Source of the DNA: Dromaius novaehollandiae
Lineage: Eukaryota > Chordata > Aves > Casuariiformes > Dromaiidae
DNA length: 64,000 bases
Assembly: GCF_036370855.1 (NCBI RefSeq)
Contig: NC_088112.1
Coordinates: 15,740,469 to 15,804,468, forward strand
Direction: 5' to 3'
Shown one piece after another: positions 24,271-36,589 of the stretch. The stretch's first letter is position 1. Each line of letters starts with the position of its first letter. The position numbers and the translations under genes are program-made. The notes beneath the pieces were generated by a model. It was not told the DNA's origin. It did not search any database and saw nothing but the letters and a program-made list of their open reading frames with translations.

Positions 24271-24401
24271 CGGGCGCGGGCGTGCGGGGCCGGGCTGCCG
24301 CCGGGACGCGACTCCGACCCGACACCGACCCCGGTGCCGCCGCCCGCAGCCGTCTCCCTTCCTTTGCTCTGCTCTCCCTTCCGTGCGCGCTGCCGCGGGC
24401 C

Positions 24402-26192
24402 ATGGTGAACCTGCGGGCGAGCGCCCTGGAGTGCGAGGCGCTGCGGGGGCTGCTGCAGGAGCGCGCCGCGCAGTGCCTCGTCCTCGACTGCCGCTCCTTC
24501 TTCTCCTTCAACGCCTCGCACATCGTGGGCTCCTGCAACGTCCGCCTCAGCACCATCGTGCGCCGCCGCGCCAAGGGCGCCGTGGGGCTGGAGCACGTCG
24601 TGCCCAACGAGGAGCTGCGCGCCCGCCTGCGCCAGGGGCTCTTCCACACCGTGGTGCTGCTGGACGAGCGCAGCGCCGACCTGGAGCTGCCCAAGCGCGA
24701 CAGCACCCTGGTGCTGGCCCTCAGCGCCCTGTGCCGGGAGGCCCGCGGCGCCCGCATCTGCTTCCTCAAGGGTGAGTCGCCCCCCCGGCCCCGCCGCCGC
24801 CCGCCGCGGGCCTCGGCGCCGCCCGGGCCCCGCCGCTCACCCGGCCTCTCTCCGCCCGCTCTTGCAGGGGGTTTCGAAGCCTTCTCGTCCGCCTGCTCCG
24901 AGCTCTGCACCAAGCCGGCCGCCCCGACGGGCCTCAGCCTGCCCCTGAGCGCCGCCGGCGCCCCCGGCAGCGCCGACTCGGGCTGCAGCTCCTGCGGCAC
25001 CCCGCTCTACGACCAGGTGAGGCAGCGGGGGTGTGGGGCGGGGGGGGATGCCGTGGGGCCGCAGCCAGGCTAACCCCTTCCCTGCCCCTCTCTCCAGGGT
25101 GGACCCGTGGAAATCCTGCCCTTCCTCTACCTGGGCAGCGCCTATCACGCCTCCCGCAAGGACATGCTGGACGCCCTGGGCATCACGGCGCTGATCAACG
25201 TCTCTGCCAACTGCCCCAACCACTTTGAAGGGCACTACCAGTACAAGAGCATCCCGGTGGAGGACAACCACAAGGCAGACATCAGCTCCTGGTTTAATGA
25301 GGCCATTGACTTCATAGGTAAGCGAGCTCTTTATGCTATCCCTGGAAAAAAAGGCTGTTCCCCCCCACCCTTCCCTTTTCTTCTGCTGCTGTTCCCTGGC
25401 CCAGGCTATGTCTTAAACTGGGGAATTTCATCCCATAGGGGAAGTACGCTTGGGGAAGGTTCCCATTAATTTTATTCCACCCTTGGTAGAATAATCCTGG
25501 CTTTAAAAAGCTGTTTGAAGTACTGAATCAAGAGGCATTGGTATTTCAGAAAAGAGCTAGCGAATTTAAGCAGATAAGTCTTAAAGTAATCTTGCAAGAG
25601 CAGTAAAGTGACCCGGAGGAGCTATTAGTATAATCAGAATAGGAGCCCGGAATGAAAATAGCTGGGCTGCTGTCGTCCTCAGGACAAAGGCTTCCTTTGT
25701 CTCCGGAGCACCGCGCACCTACTGGGCTGAGGGAGGGATGGATTAGAGACATGTGAGGCAGCATCCTGTGTTTTCCCACCAGGACTAGTTTGCTAACTGT
25801 GTGTGTTAATTCTTTCAGACTCTGTTAAAAATGATGGTGGAAGGGTATTTGTGCACTGCCAGGCTGGTATCTCCCGGTCAGCGACCATCTGCCTTGCTTA
25901 TCTCATGAGGACCAACAGAGTCAAACTGGATGAAGCCTTTGAGTTTGTGAAGCAGAGAAGAAGCATCATCTCCCCAAATTTCAGCTTCATGGGACAGCTG
26001 CTTCAGTTTGAGTCCCAGGTCCTTGCCCCAAACTGCTCAGCAGAAGCTGGCAGCCCTGCTATGTCTGCTGTATTGGACAGAGGAGCATCAACCACGACAG
26101 TCTTTAACTTTCCAGTCTCCATCCCTGTTCACACATCGTCCAGTGCTTTAAGCTACCTTCAGAGCCCCATCACCACTTCCCCAAGCTGCTGA
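24402..26192 (+). CDS. DUSP1: Dual specificity phosphatase 1 (MKP-1), four coding exons
   Basis: Nuclear phosphatase that removes phosphate from both Thr and Tyr of activated MAP kinases (p38, JNK, ERK), ending stress and growth signals. Coding exons are 24402-24771, 24868-25016, 25098-25317 and 25819-26192. All introns are GT/AG and the exons join in frame to 370 codons (human 367). Residues 1-140 are the rhodanese/CH2-like MAPK-binding domain, with the kinase-interaction arginines at 54-56 (VRRRAKG). Residues about 175-316 are the catalytic domain. The signature HCQAGISRS holds catalytic Cys260 (codon 25857-25859), Arg266 follows in the loop, and Asp229 is the likely general acid. The C-terminus keeps two Ser-Pro sites (Ser362, Ser367) matching the ERK-phosphorylated stability sites of the human protein. 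The start ATG has a good Kozak context (GCCATGG); in-frame upstream codons lie in promoter and repeat DNA. No lesion was seen. Identification is near certain. Confidence 0.98.
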
Positions 26193-26561
26193 AAGGCGGG
26201 TGAAACCATGGTCACAACTCAGACTTTTATTGTCTCAAAGTGCAATAACTATGGGGACAGTGTCAGTCACTTCACTTGCATTTTGTGGGGATCCATCCAT
26301 CCATCCATCCCAGAGTGCTGTCGTAAGCAGAGAGGAGCTTGCCTCGTGCCAGAGAACTAGTGTTACTTTTTTTTGGCAGATGTTTTAAGCCAATATCTGG
26401 ATGTCTACGTAGAGATCAAAGAACATAGTTGTCTCTTCCCGAGCTGTTCCTTGTCTCCGGTCTGTTTTAAGCCCGCTCCCTGTCTAGTAGTATATGCACC
26501 AGTATTCCTGTTCCTGGACACTTCAAGCAACACTGATGCTGTCCCTGTAATATGACAGTCC

Positions 26562-26576
26562 TATTTATTTATTTTT
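26562..26576 (+). promoter_or_regulatory. DUSP1: AU-rich mRNA instability element
   Basis: Overlapping ATTTA pentamers (TATTTATTTATTTT) form the class of element bound by TTP/ZFP36 and HuR. A further TTATTTATG lies near 26,763. In mammals such sites in the DUSP1 3' UTR control rapid decay and stress stabilisation. Confidence 0.75.
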
Positions 26577-26841
26577 ACATTAATGCATTGGGTTTTTTTG
26601 CCTTCACAAACCTAAAGTTTCATTTCTAGAGAAACAAAATACCTCAGTATTTTTTTGGTACTGTAATCCTGTATATATCTGTCAACTCTTCTTGTTTCCA
26701 AGCACTGACGTGAAAGCACCAGGCGAGTGCTTTTTTGAGTTGCCAAGGGTTGTATGTTTGATTATTTATGATGTGAAATAATATATTTCTTCTTATGAAG
26801 ACATAGTTTTGTTACATGACTATAACTTTTTATACAAACAG

Positions 26842-26847
26842 AATAAA
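26842..26847 (+). terminator. DUSP1: Poly(A) signal AATAAA of DUSP1
   Basis: A canonical hexamer lies 650 bases after the stop codon. Cleavage would be expected about 15-25 bases later, near 26,860-26,870. The resulting mRNA of about 1.9 kb agrees with known DUSP1 transcripts. Confidence 0.8.
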
Positions 26848-26869
26848 TTATGATATTTCTATTGAGAGA

Positions 26870-29800
26870 GTGCTGGATATATCTTTCAAAATCTTGTGTT
26901 TTTACTGTCTCAAAACTCAGGTGTTCCCAGATGAACTGTTAAAAAGTCTGAATTTCTAACTCTGCTGAGCTTGCTGACCTCAGGCACTTCAATTAACCTG
27001 TGTCCTGACTGAGCTAGATGGAAAAATGAGTTCGAAGGCAACATACTTGACTAGAAACTAGCTTTTGTTTCTGAGCTGAGCTCTCCTTTGATCTGGGAGA
27101 AGGCTGTGACTTGGCCTGCTCCATCCCCATGTTATTACATGCCATGGCAAAGAGTCAAGGGCAGATTCTGAGCTGCATAGGTGGATCTGGCTCTGGTGAT
27201 AGCCATGGAGTTGGAGTGGTTTCCACCAGCTGTGGCTTGGGCATGGGGCTACTGTGAATTCAAAATAATCCTCTTCTAGGAAGAGCTTCCTCACTGCTTG
27301 TTTACTTTTAACACTTCAAAGGTTAAGTCTAAAAATTAACCTGTTAGTAACAGTTCTCCAATGTTTGTGAAAGTTCATGCCAAGGTGGTTTGTTTTGGGG
27401 GGGGGGGGGGGCCCTCTCCTTAATTCCGGTTTGCAACCCAAAATGCCTCTAGTCCTTGGGGTGAGATACTTGGCTTAGTGTGTTACCTCTGTAAGCAAGT
27501 CAGGGCAGGAGATCAAGTAGCCAGTAGTCCCTAAACTTATTACGCAGACCCAAACTCACTTTTGCTGCAGGTTTGCACTACTGTGACTTTTCCCTGGCAT
27601 TTAAGGTGAGGTAATAAGTGGAGCTTCACATGGCATAACACAGGAGGGGAGCTCTGCCCCGAGGGCGGGCGGCAGGCTCCGGGCAGGGACACGGCGCAGT
27701 GGATGGTGCAGGATCAGTGCTGCCCGTCGGTCTGGCAGAGATGCCCGGGGTCCCTGGGGGAGCAGCAGGTGCTGTGACATGTCCCGCTCACCTGGTGAAG
27801 CTAATGCAGAATGAAGGAGTGCAGCCAGGAGGCAGCTTGCTTTCCTAACCAAGTTATATCACGAGTGGCTATTCGGGGGGTGGGGACATACCAGGACATC
27901 AACTGTCTTGGCTCTGCACCTTGACTCCAGAAGGGAGGTGCTGGTCCCTGTATCTCTGAAATTCAAGGAGACAGATCCTACTCTTGGCTCGTCAAAAAAA
28001 GGTTTGCTTAGGCAGATAGCAGCAGGTTACAACACTTTATGTAAAATTAAAGCATTTTGGTAGTTAAAGTCTGAAGCCTAAGCTTATAGATGAGGTTTTT
28101 GTTAAGCATAAAGCAGCTGCAGTCTCGTCCCATTACTGGAGAAAAGCTAAGTACTAAACAAACTCCTGCTGCGATCCTGCAAGTTACCTGGAGTGTTACC
28201 AGCGCTAAAATCCGGGACTCTTCCTCTGGGAGAAGGTGCCCTTGAAGGATGGGATGATGTGCTGCTGTGTCTGAAATCCTTCCACGTGAGCTACCCCTCA
28301 GACGCAGCTCTGTCGTCAGCGCTACACGTTAGTGATCAGCAAGCTTCAACCTGCCACCGAGGGACAGAAACAAATGGAGCAGCAAAGAGGGAAGTGAACA
28401 GAGCTCCCTGGTCACTAAGGACTGAGGTTAAAAACCCTTTCCCTACAGCATAGCACTGTGCATGAACCACTAGCTGACTATTCCTCTCCCAAACCTGTCC
28501 TAGCCTGAAGATCCTGCAAAACCCCCTTCCTTCTTCGGTGGAAACTCGCTGGGCAGGTTGCACCGTTCCAGGGAATTGCACCCACTGCCGCGTCCCCTGC
28601 CAAATGCACCGGGCTGTTTGTGAATACGTGAGCCTTATTACACCTGCAGTAAACAGTGGAACAAACTTTCACCTTCAAAGCAAAGCAGAGCTTGTGCAGT
28701 GGAAAAATACAACCTTGGCAGCCCCAGCCGTGCAACTGATAAAAAAATCCTGCCTGTTAATCACAGTTCAAACAGAATTCCGCTCCCCGGCAGCCGGGGG
28801 AGCTTGTTTATGTGTTTCTTGGAACAATAAAACTCATTACCTGGCAGTCGATCAGTTTTTATAACCTAACAAGGCACCTGACAGAGGGGCACAAAAAGAG
28901 AGCCGCTTCAGCACAAAGCACATTTCTGAAAAAGCAGCCGGCCACGGCGGGGCATGAGCCTCTCCGCCGGGCACCGAAAGCCCCTTCTGGGTCTGCGGCT
29001 CGCAGCATCTTTTCTAGAGTCTTTATGGGGATCCTTCCGCTATAGACCGAAATGAGAGTCCTGTGTGTGCACAGATTAGCCCACAGATTAGTGCAGATTA
29101 TCTGTGGACAGGATCGTCCCCAGGTCCTGAAGCGCTCCCAGTCCAAGCAAGGGAAAAGAGCAGCATCCATAGGCAGGAAGGACCAAAGTGAGCACAGCAA
29201 ATGTCACTTCAGTGCCGCGGTTCAGGGGCAGACGAGTGGGCTCGGCTGTGAGGTTGACTAAGAGCGGCAAGAAGTGGGGGAAGGAGATGAGAGAGGCCCA
29301 GCAAGGTGGGAGGAAGAGGAGGAGGTGCGGTGCTGCGGTGGGGAGGCTGCGGCCGTGGGCACGAGGGGGCTGAGAGCGGCAGCGGCAGGGTCTATAATTA
29401 GCCGGGCTGGAGGAAGCCTCGATTACTCAGGCCAGCTGAACTTTGCTAGCCGTGAATGTGCTGGGGAGGCATTTTCGCTTCTCTCCGCTCATTTGTGCTC
29501 CCTGCTTTGCTTTTTTGTTCATTTGGGATAGCAAGGCACATGGTTCACTGTGGTTTATAGCTCTGAATCCAGCGGCCCTTGACTTCTACCAGCGGCACAC
29601 TCTCCCGGCCGTGCTGGCGGGTCTCAGCCCCTTCCCCTCTCATCCTCCCGAGAGCCCCAAAACCAGGCACGCAGCTGCTCTACGTGGGACTTTAAGGTTA
29701 TATAAACCTGTAATGCTATGGTTGCATACATCCCCATGGAAACCACGAGGAGTTTCCCTTCGGTGAGGAAGGCAGTCACATCACTTCCTGCTGCTGACAA

Positions 29801-32800
29801 ACCAATTTGTCACAAAGTGATTAAAAAGGCCTGCTCGATGTTTGCAGGAACTGGCTCTGGGCTTTGTTCCTCCCCGGGCAGGAGCCGCTCCCCCGCCCCG
29901 CCGGCGAACAATGCCCATTGTGTGCTGCCCTGCTCCCGGCCGGTCCCGCTCAGTGCGGAGGGATGCAGGATGCTCCCCATGGCCCAATGCAGCAGCTCGC
30001 CACACAGCGCGCCTCTATGCGCAGCCCCACGCGGCCATGTGGGATGTGTAGAGGCAGCACATGGCCTGGGCAAGGACACAGCACATGAGCAGTGCCTAAT
30101 ACCCCCGTAGGATGCAACACCCAGTGGATACGGCAGCCCTGGCTGTCATATGATGAGCAGCCTCAGAGCTGCAGATTAGCTGCATCTGAGGTAATCCCCT
30201 TGTCTCAGAGCTTTTGCCTTTCTTTTGTCATCAGCGCTTCGAAAGGCGCGGGGCGCGCTGAAGCTTAGGGACTATCCTGCATTAGTCACCCTCGGTATCG
30301 GACTAGCAAGGCCACAGGGCTACGTTGGGCCATTAGGTAAGCGCTGGAAGAGAACTTCGCCTCCTGATCACACACAGGCAGATCTCGTTCGCCTGGTTAC
30401 CACCTGCTTTTTTTTTCTCTGTCTGACTCCTGAGCAGCAGAAAGGGCACTAGGAGTCATTCAGAAAGTGCATTTAAATGCAGTCCCCGGAGAGCCCCCTT
30501 CCCAGCTCAGCAGACCGGTCACAGCGTGACGGGGAAGGAGAAAGAGTCATGGTGTTTGACAGTTGAGCGAGTTTAAAGGCTACTATGCCTACGATCTCTT
30601 TTAAACCTATCTGAAGCCCTGTTTCCTACTCTTTCTCTTGTCCAGCAATGATGCTTGTGATAGACAGGCCATGCAGTCAATGAGACTCCACCAAGGGTTT
30701 TGGCTTCCCCAAATCTCCTCCAATCCAAGGCTGTGGAAACTTAGGAAAACAGTTAAAGCATGGGCTAGAACCCACCTGTGCTGGAAGAATAAATGGTCCT
30801 GGAGCTGTGCACTCGGCGTGGATGTGTGGGACACAGAAGAGGGAGGGGAGGGAAGGCAGTGGCGCAGGCTGGACGCACAGGGGCTGGGTGCTCGGCGGCG
30901 CAGCGAGGGCTTCAGTCCCTGCCAGCCTGCGCTGCTGGCGGCTGGCTCCAGTTCGTGCACGCCGCCTGGAAGGGCTGATCCCGAGGGATAAAGCCCTGAT
31001 GCCATGGGGAAGCAGCGGGGGTTACTCTGCCCAGACCCCGTGGCCCTGCTGTTGGGTAAAGGCTTGCGGGTTTGAGAGCTACTTCCCGCTCTGGAAGTGC
31101 TTCGGTACAAATCTGTGCCCGTCCGGAGAGCAGAGCCGGGGCCTTACCCAGACCTCGCGCTGACAGTGCTGGAGCCTGGTGCGTAGCAAAACGGCTTCTG
31201 TGCCGCAAAACGAGGGACCAAACCCAGGGAAACATCATGCTTGCTCTTTTGCCTTATGTGGCTTGGCACAGCCCCTTCTCCAGGTGGTTTTGTCCTGCAG
31301 GTTTCCATCCCCAGGGCTTCCCAGGGGCGCGGGTGGCAGGACCGGGCAGGAGGCATCTGCGAGCGATGCTCCGGGCGCCTGCCCCTGCTGCGGTGCCGCG
31401 CGGTGCCCGCGGCACATGCCAGGGGCTGAGGTTGGGCTGAGCTCCCCGGGCGCCTCGCTGAGCTGGCTGCCCTCGAGCTGGGGGGTTTCCTCACGGCTCT
31501 CGCAAGCCGGTGCATTTGCGTGCATTTCCTGCTAGACGCAGAAATGACTCGTCCCGGGCTTCCCCTCCCAGCGCGCTGCCGCGAGGCAGCAGAGGGGGAG
31601 AGACCAGACGCCCGTCACAGCCGGCGGGTACGTTCCAGCCCTGCGGGCGCTGCCTTCCTGGGCGCTGGAGGGTGGGAAGACGTGTCCAGAGGCTGAGCCA
31701 CTGGTGGGCCCGCGGGCAGGTGCTCCTTGACGCTGCCCCGGGCCGTAGAGCCTGGAAGGTCAAAGATGAACAGCGGGAGAAGCCAAGAGAGGAGATGCCC
31801 ACGGACATACCCGGTGCATGGAGACACAGGGATGAAGCATGGCTGATAACGGTGGATGTTAGCAGCACCATTACATCTCCTGGGCTCACCTAGCTCCTGT
31901 TCGACATCCAGGCTGGATGAGTCAGGACTGTGGGAACATCAGCCACTTCATTCCAAAATCCTTATCATATAGGCAGCGTAGGGGCGATCACAAGTGCCAC
32001 GGAAAACACTTAATTTCTCATAAAATGGTGATGTGTTACACCAATCCTGCTCATTTCGCTACCTTCTTGGTTCCCTAACTATAGGCCATATCTAAAAATA
32101 AACTCCCAGGGGACTGTAATATGATGTAACTGCCTTTTAACACAGTAACCACTTGGTTACAGATGATAGAGTTCTCACTGCATAACGATTTTTAGAAAAA
32201 TTATAGTCTTTGTCCCAAAACCAAATGTAGATTCCCACCTGTCTAAACCTTATTAAAATGATCAATGACACTGTGTTTTAGACTTCTCATTCCTGATGTT
32301 AATTAATTTCATTTGGAAGGGCATTTTTTTTGTAAACAGTCTTAGTGAAGAGGTCTAAAAATGACTTTTTCAGGTCTTTTGTATACTGGAAAGAGTGGTT
32401 TCTTTTCAGTGTCTTCCCTAAATTCTTGTCAAAATACGATCTGTGGTAAATTTGTTTCCACATCAACATCTTGTTCTTTTTTTCAACCTTGTTACAGTTT
32501 TGTTAATCAACAACTGGGTCATATAACGCTACGCGGTTTTGAGGGCAGGTTTTGTCTAATTTATGGAGGATATAAACCACAGATGTTCATTAATTCTCAT
32601 AGATTTTCCTGACACACTGCAGTGCTTGCAGACTGACTAGTGACTTCTTTATTGTCTTCCGCAATGAAATCCTGATTATCACAGATATGTATCTCAGGGG
32701 CTTTTGCATGAGTAACATTTTAAAAATTACATCTGCTGTTTATAGTATGTGATTGTTTTCAGTCATGCATGCCTGTACAATCCTTCCTACATACAAAATG

Positions 32801-33840
32801 CTCAACAGAAAGGTAGGAGTTTTGCTGCTTTTCAGTAGTTTAAAGTGCCCAGCATTAATTCACATTAGTTATTAGCCAGGAAACAGGGACATCATCAGTA
32901 TAAACAAATGGCATGAAACGAGTAAACATGTCTGGTGTTTTGTTTTGTTTTTCTTTAATCAGATAAATGCCAGTTTAAGTGTTATGATGGAGGATGTTTT
33001 CTTGTGTTTGTTGTTAAAAACAAAAATCAGAAGTCCTGCATGCAAGCTGGCTGTGATGTGGTCAGCTGTGAACTTGGCCTGTGTCTGGGCATGGGGAATT
33101 TCCTCCTACGTCACCGAGCTTCGCTTTGGTGTTGCTGGAGACCAAAGCTTTTGGCTAATGGTCTGGGCGTAGGTGGGTCTCAGCCTGATTCATTCACAGC
33201 CTAAGAGGGTTCGTATAACCATGTCTGTGTAGTAGCCAGTTCTCCAACTTCTGAGTCAAGGTGGATCATATCTGGGACCTCAGGGGAGGAGATGTCCTCT
33301 GAAAACATCTTCAGGTCTCATTGGCAGCTGAGTATGAGAAATCCAACTGTTCAAGGCCTTTCAGGACACACTATTACAAACTGCAGTGTCTGTTGTGATT
33401 AGTGCAGGTGGAGCAGGGTGGCTGAAGCTGGGCAAATGTTGAAACCACGTCGGCTGCGAAGCTTGGCTGGGACGGCTGTTGAACAAGCCGAATACTTTCT
33501 GAGCCGTGGGACCTCTGACTGCCCCGGTGCCCCACAAGGAGCCAGCTGTGCAGCAGATTGCATGGCATCGAACAATAGTTCCCACCCTTTCCTACTGACC
33601 TGGAGGAACAGAAAGGAACAAAACCATTTGCCAGGATACAAATCCTTTCGGTGCTGGTCTTTCGCTAGGCTCACTCTCTTTGGAGAGTTTCCTCCCTGCT
33701 GGAGCCAGCAGACATCTCAGCACCAAGCACGCCCCAAATTTCAGCACCTTCCCTCACTCCACTTTTTGTTTCTTTAGAGGCTTGCCCATGGGTGCCAAAG
33801 AAGATGGTCTTTTATAACTGCCTTTTGTTCTTCTGTTTAC
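26870..33840. other. Intergenic DNA downstream of DUSP1
   Basis: No gene was recognised. A run of 15 G lies at 27397-27411. GC-richer segments occur at 27.63-27.80, 29.2-29.4, 29.85-30.05 and 30.8-31.85 kb, and the last yields many overlapping open frames on both strands without recognisable domains. The stretch 28.55-29.05 kb is repeat-free, with mixed AT/GC words of the kind seen in developmental enhancers, but constraint cannot be tested here. From 31.9 to 33.8 kb the sequence is AT-rich and plain. Confidence 0.5.
27397..27411. repeat. Poly(G) run, 15 bases
   Basis: Fifteen consecutive G are preceded by TTTT and followed by CCC. It is a simple homopolymer with no associated element. Confidence 0.9.
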
Positions 33841-34330
33841 AGCTTCCCTTCCAAGCTCCGGGGATGGCTGACGTCAGGGCGCTACATTTGGGCTCGCTGC
33901 ACTTTTATCTGGCGTTAATGCATTCCATGAGCGCTGGGAATGAGAACTGCAACGTGAGCTGCCTGGCGCGGGAGGGGGAGAGGACGCCACGAGAGGGGAG
34001 AAGGGAAGCAGGAGGCCAACCGGCATTTCATCAGGGCATAGCGTGACGCTTCCCACCTCTGCTCTCCCCGCCGGCCACCAATTGGTTTGTTGAAGAGCAC
34101 GATGGTCATTTATGGCAGTGTGCGGGGAGGGCCGGCCCATCGGGCAAGCCGTCCGCCTGTCCCCGCAGCTGGCAGGGCGCTGCATGGCACCGAGAGCTAC
34201 GCACTGAGCTATTTTTAATAGGCCTGGGCTGAATCCCAAGTATAGTGCGCTCTATTTCTGGTGCAAATTGATCTTCCTGGGTGATACAGAGATTTTTCAT
34301 ATGAAACACATGGGTTTGGGTTCCCAGTTG
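33840..34330. promoter_or_regulatory. Candidate distal enhancer with CRE and MEF2-type site
   Basis: A full palindromic CRE, TGACGTCA, lies at 33869-33876. A MEF2-type site, CTATTTTTAATAG, lies at 34209-34221. Between them is a repeat-free stretch with GC-rich and homeodomain-like (TTAATG, CAATTGG) words. The block lies 7 kb past the DUSP1 poly(A) site. Its composition suggests a regulatory element, possibly of DUSP1, but no conservation or activity data are available. Confidence 0.35.
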
Positions 34331-35920
34331 GTGAGGGAGAAAGAAACAGCTGGATGTGATTGGAAGAGAGGTGCAAAAAAGAAGTAGGGAGAGCTGGTGG
34401 CCACGGAGGTCTCACCCAAAGGGAAAGCTTGGTGCTCTCTGCCACCATCGCATGCTCATTGCCAACGATTTGCTCACGGATCTGGAATTAAGAAAGCCTG
34501 GGTTTGGTTTACAGCTGGGGTTTAACTGAGGACGCTGGAGGGCCTTCCATTTGTTTGAAATAGGCTGCTGGGGGAGTTTCAGATTCCAAAACATTTAACG
34601 AGGCTAAAACAGTGATGAACAAGGATGCTAAATGCAGAGTTGCTGTTGCCTTCACCAATTTTGGACTCGTCACTCACTCCAGATCAACTAGATCTCGAAA
34701 GCAGCAGAATACCTTTTGCTTGCCAAGGCTTAAAGAAATTCCTAAAAAGAATTGATCAAAAGGAGTTGTTTATTTACTGTGTGCCTCGTAGTAATACCAA
34801 GAGGCCCTGAATTGCGTTGCCGGCCCTGTGACGAAGGGTGGGTTACATCCATTCGGTAGTGGAATGAATGGTTCTGCTCCTGCTCCCGGGTGAGTGATGG
34901 CATGCGGTCTGCCAGGCTGCTCAGCGTAACCTATTTCACAGATCAGAAGAAGGCACACGGGCCGCGGGGCTGACTCCCACGTGTCGGTGCAGCTGTGGGT
35001 TTTGCTGGCGCAACCTCTGTGCCTACGTTTGAAACTGGCGGTCTGAAACGTTTCATGTTCTGACAGCATGGGCGGGCTGGTGACTGCACAAAAGCTCATG
35101 AGAAAATGAAGAAGGATGTAAACACGTTCTTTCTTTAAAGCTTCCAGGAGTTTGCCATTCTTGTTCTTAATTTTTCAGATAAGCTTTAAGGGCTGATATC
35201 CTTCAAATTCACTCCTTAACTGTAAGTGGCACAAAAATGCTGTGACTAGGACAGCAGTCATGGTGCTAAGCGAAGTTAACTAATGAAAGCTAAGAGCTGC
35301 TCTCTGAAACGTACTGCTCCGTTACCCTCCCTCACCTGTGCACCAGGAAGAGCTTTTCCCAAATCATAAATCTGAAGTGGAAATATTTGATATTTCCAGA
35401 GGTCTGCCCAGCACAAGACTGATGACAGCTTTTCCTTTGAGATGTTCTTCTGGAGTAATATTAATTTTTTTAAGGCTGCAGGAAAATTTTCCGCTTTCTG
35501 ATTTCCGATCAGGACTGATTTAATATTGTCTGTCTATGAAAAATTGGCTCCTGGAGGTAGGATACAAAATACTTCCTTTCTAACTACTACCAAACCACAG
35601 AAGAAAGGAGTGAATAATAGCATTAGAAAGAGAATTCGGTCTGTTTGTAGGTAGGGACAATCAGATTCAGCAGTCTAGGTATGAGCTGATGTTTCCCATC
35701 CACTTTTTCTGGTTACCAGTGGTAGCAGATGTAAAGATACAAACTGATTTCTAAGGCCAGAAGAGATTATTTTGATTATGCAGTCCTGCATAATGTAAGC
35801 CAAACTGCTGGTTGAAATAAAGCGTATTCCTTAGAAGGACACTGTCTCGATTAAATGATGGCAATATAAATTTTATAGAAGAATTTTTTTGGATTGTGTT
35901 TTAGTGGAAAGAGTAGAAGA
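34331..35920. other. Intergenic DNA, no gene recognised
   Basis: Ordinary AT-moderate noncoding DNA. A 109-codon minus-strand frame at 34770-35099 has no recognisable motif. Confidence 0.5.
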
Positions 35921-35924
35921 CAGA

Positions 35925-36045
35925 GCCAGACATAATAGATTCTCAAAATGGTTGTGTTTGACTTTCATCACATCAGTTCCTGTTTTTCTGCCTCAGTTTA
36001 CCTTTCTCTAAATTGAAGACCGTGATGCTGTGCTTTAGTATGATC
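35925..36045 (+). repeat. MIR-like relic (sense)
   Basis: The phrase TTTCTGCCTCAGTTTACCTT followed by TCTCTAAATTGAAGA matches the MIR block 'tgcctcagtttcctcatctgtaaaatgagg' with several changes. Limits are approximate. Confidence 0.5.
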
Positions 36046-36349
36046 AGATGTAGTTAGCCAGATGACCGGCCGGTGACAGGCAGAGGCAGCTTTCTGGTGA
36101 GAGCACACATCCACCGGGCCTTTTCCAGTGGAGCATATTGGGCAATCTTAGGGTGGAACGGTCACGAGAGCTCACCATTGCCTTAATGTCAGCACAATTT
36201 TGCCATTAACGTCACTAGCAATTACTGGGTCAAAGCTCTGCGCTTAGTGGAGTCCTTCTCCATGGAGTTTTCTACAAATCGATGCTAGAGCCAGAACCCA
36301 TTAGCTAAGTAACTACAGCAGGTGGAAAAAAATCCCTAACAGTTCTATT

Positions 36350-36560
36350 TTCAGAGTTAATTGTCCATAATAATAATAATGATAATGAGTATCATTATTT
36401 GTATTACAGTGGCTCTTTGGAGCCACAGTCACAACCCAAAACACGTTCTGCAATATCATGTATAAATGCAAATCAGAAGCGGGGTTCTTGTCCCGGAGAA
36501 CCAGCAATCTATGTTGAGAGGCAAAAGATGGGCACAGGCGCGAGGCAGAGACAATCCCCC
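36350..36560. repeat. Old sauropsid-type interspersed repeat fragment
   Basis: A (TAA)n-like AT stretch (36368-36385) leads into TTATTTGTATTACAGTGGCT and GGAGCCACAGTCAC. This resembles the start of a repeat I know from turtle and archosaur genomes ('ttatttgtattac.gtagcgcctagg..ccccagtca'). The following bases are more diverged. The family name is uncertain and no alignment was possible. Confidence 0.4.
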
Positions 36561-36589
36561 CTCTCCATAGTCCTGAAAGATGTGGGAAA

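Larger units (their letters stand above)
24095..25060. promoter_or_regulatory. DUSP1: CpG island covering DUSP1 promoter, exon 1 and exon 2
   Basis: The sequence changes abruptly from TG-rich to very GC-rich with dense CpG, starting with a (CG)n run at 24101-24114. It continues through the promoter, the 5' UTR, exon 1, the 96-bp intron 1 and exon 2. Exon 3 is less CpG-rich. A CpG-island promoter fits the immediate-early behaviour known for DUSP1 in mammals. Confidence 0.85.
26193..26865 (+). other. DUSP1: DUSP1 3' untranslated region
   Basis: About 670 bases run from the stop codon to just past the poly(A) signal. They are AT-rich, with several ATTTA motifs and a short (ATCC)5 repeat at 26291-26310. 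DUSP1 mRNA is known to be short-lived through AU-rich elements bound by TTP and HuR, which fits this composition. Open frames inside it are spurious. Confidence 0.85.

Noticed and set aside
24036-24401. Upstream in-frame extension of DUSP1 exon 1
   Set aside because: It would cross the CREs, the E-box and the TATA box. The homologous start is the ATG at 24402 with a good Kozak context.
23576-25000. 474-codon minus-strand open frame across the DUSP1 promoter and exons 1-2
   Set aside because: It is antisense to a certain gene and runs through the (TG)n tract and CpG island. Its His/Thr/Tyr-rich and Arg/Ala-rich parts are composition artefacts.
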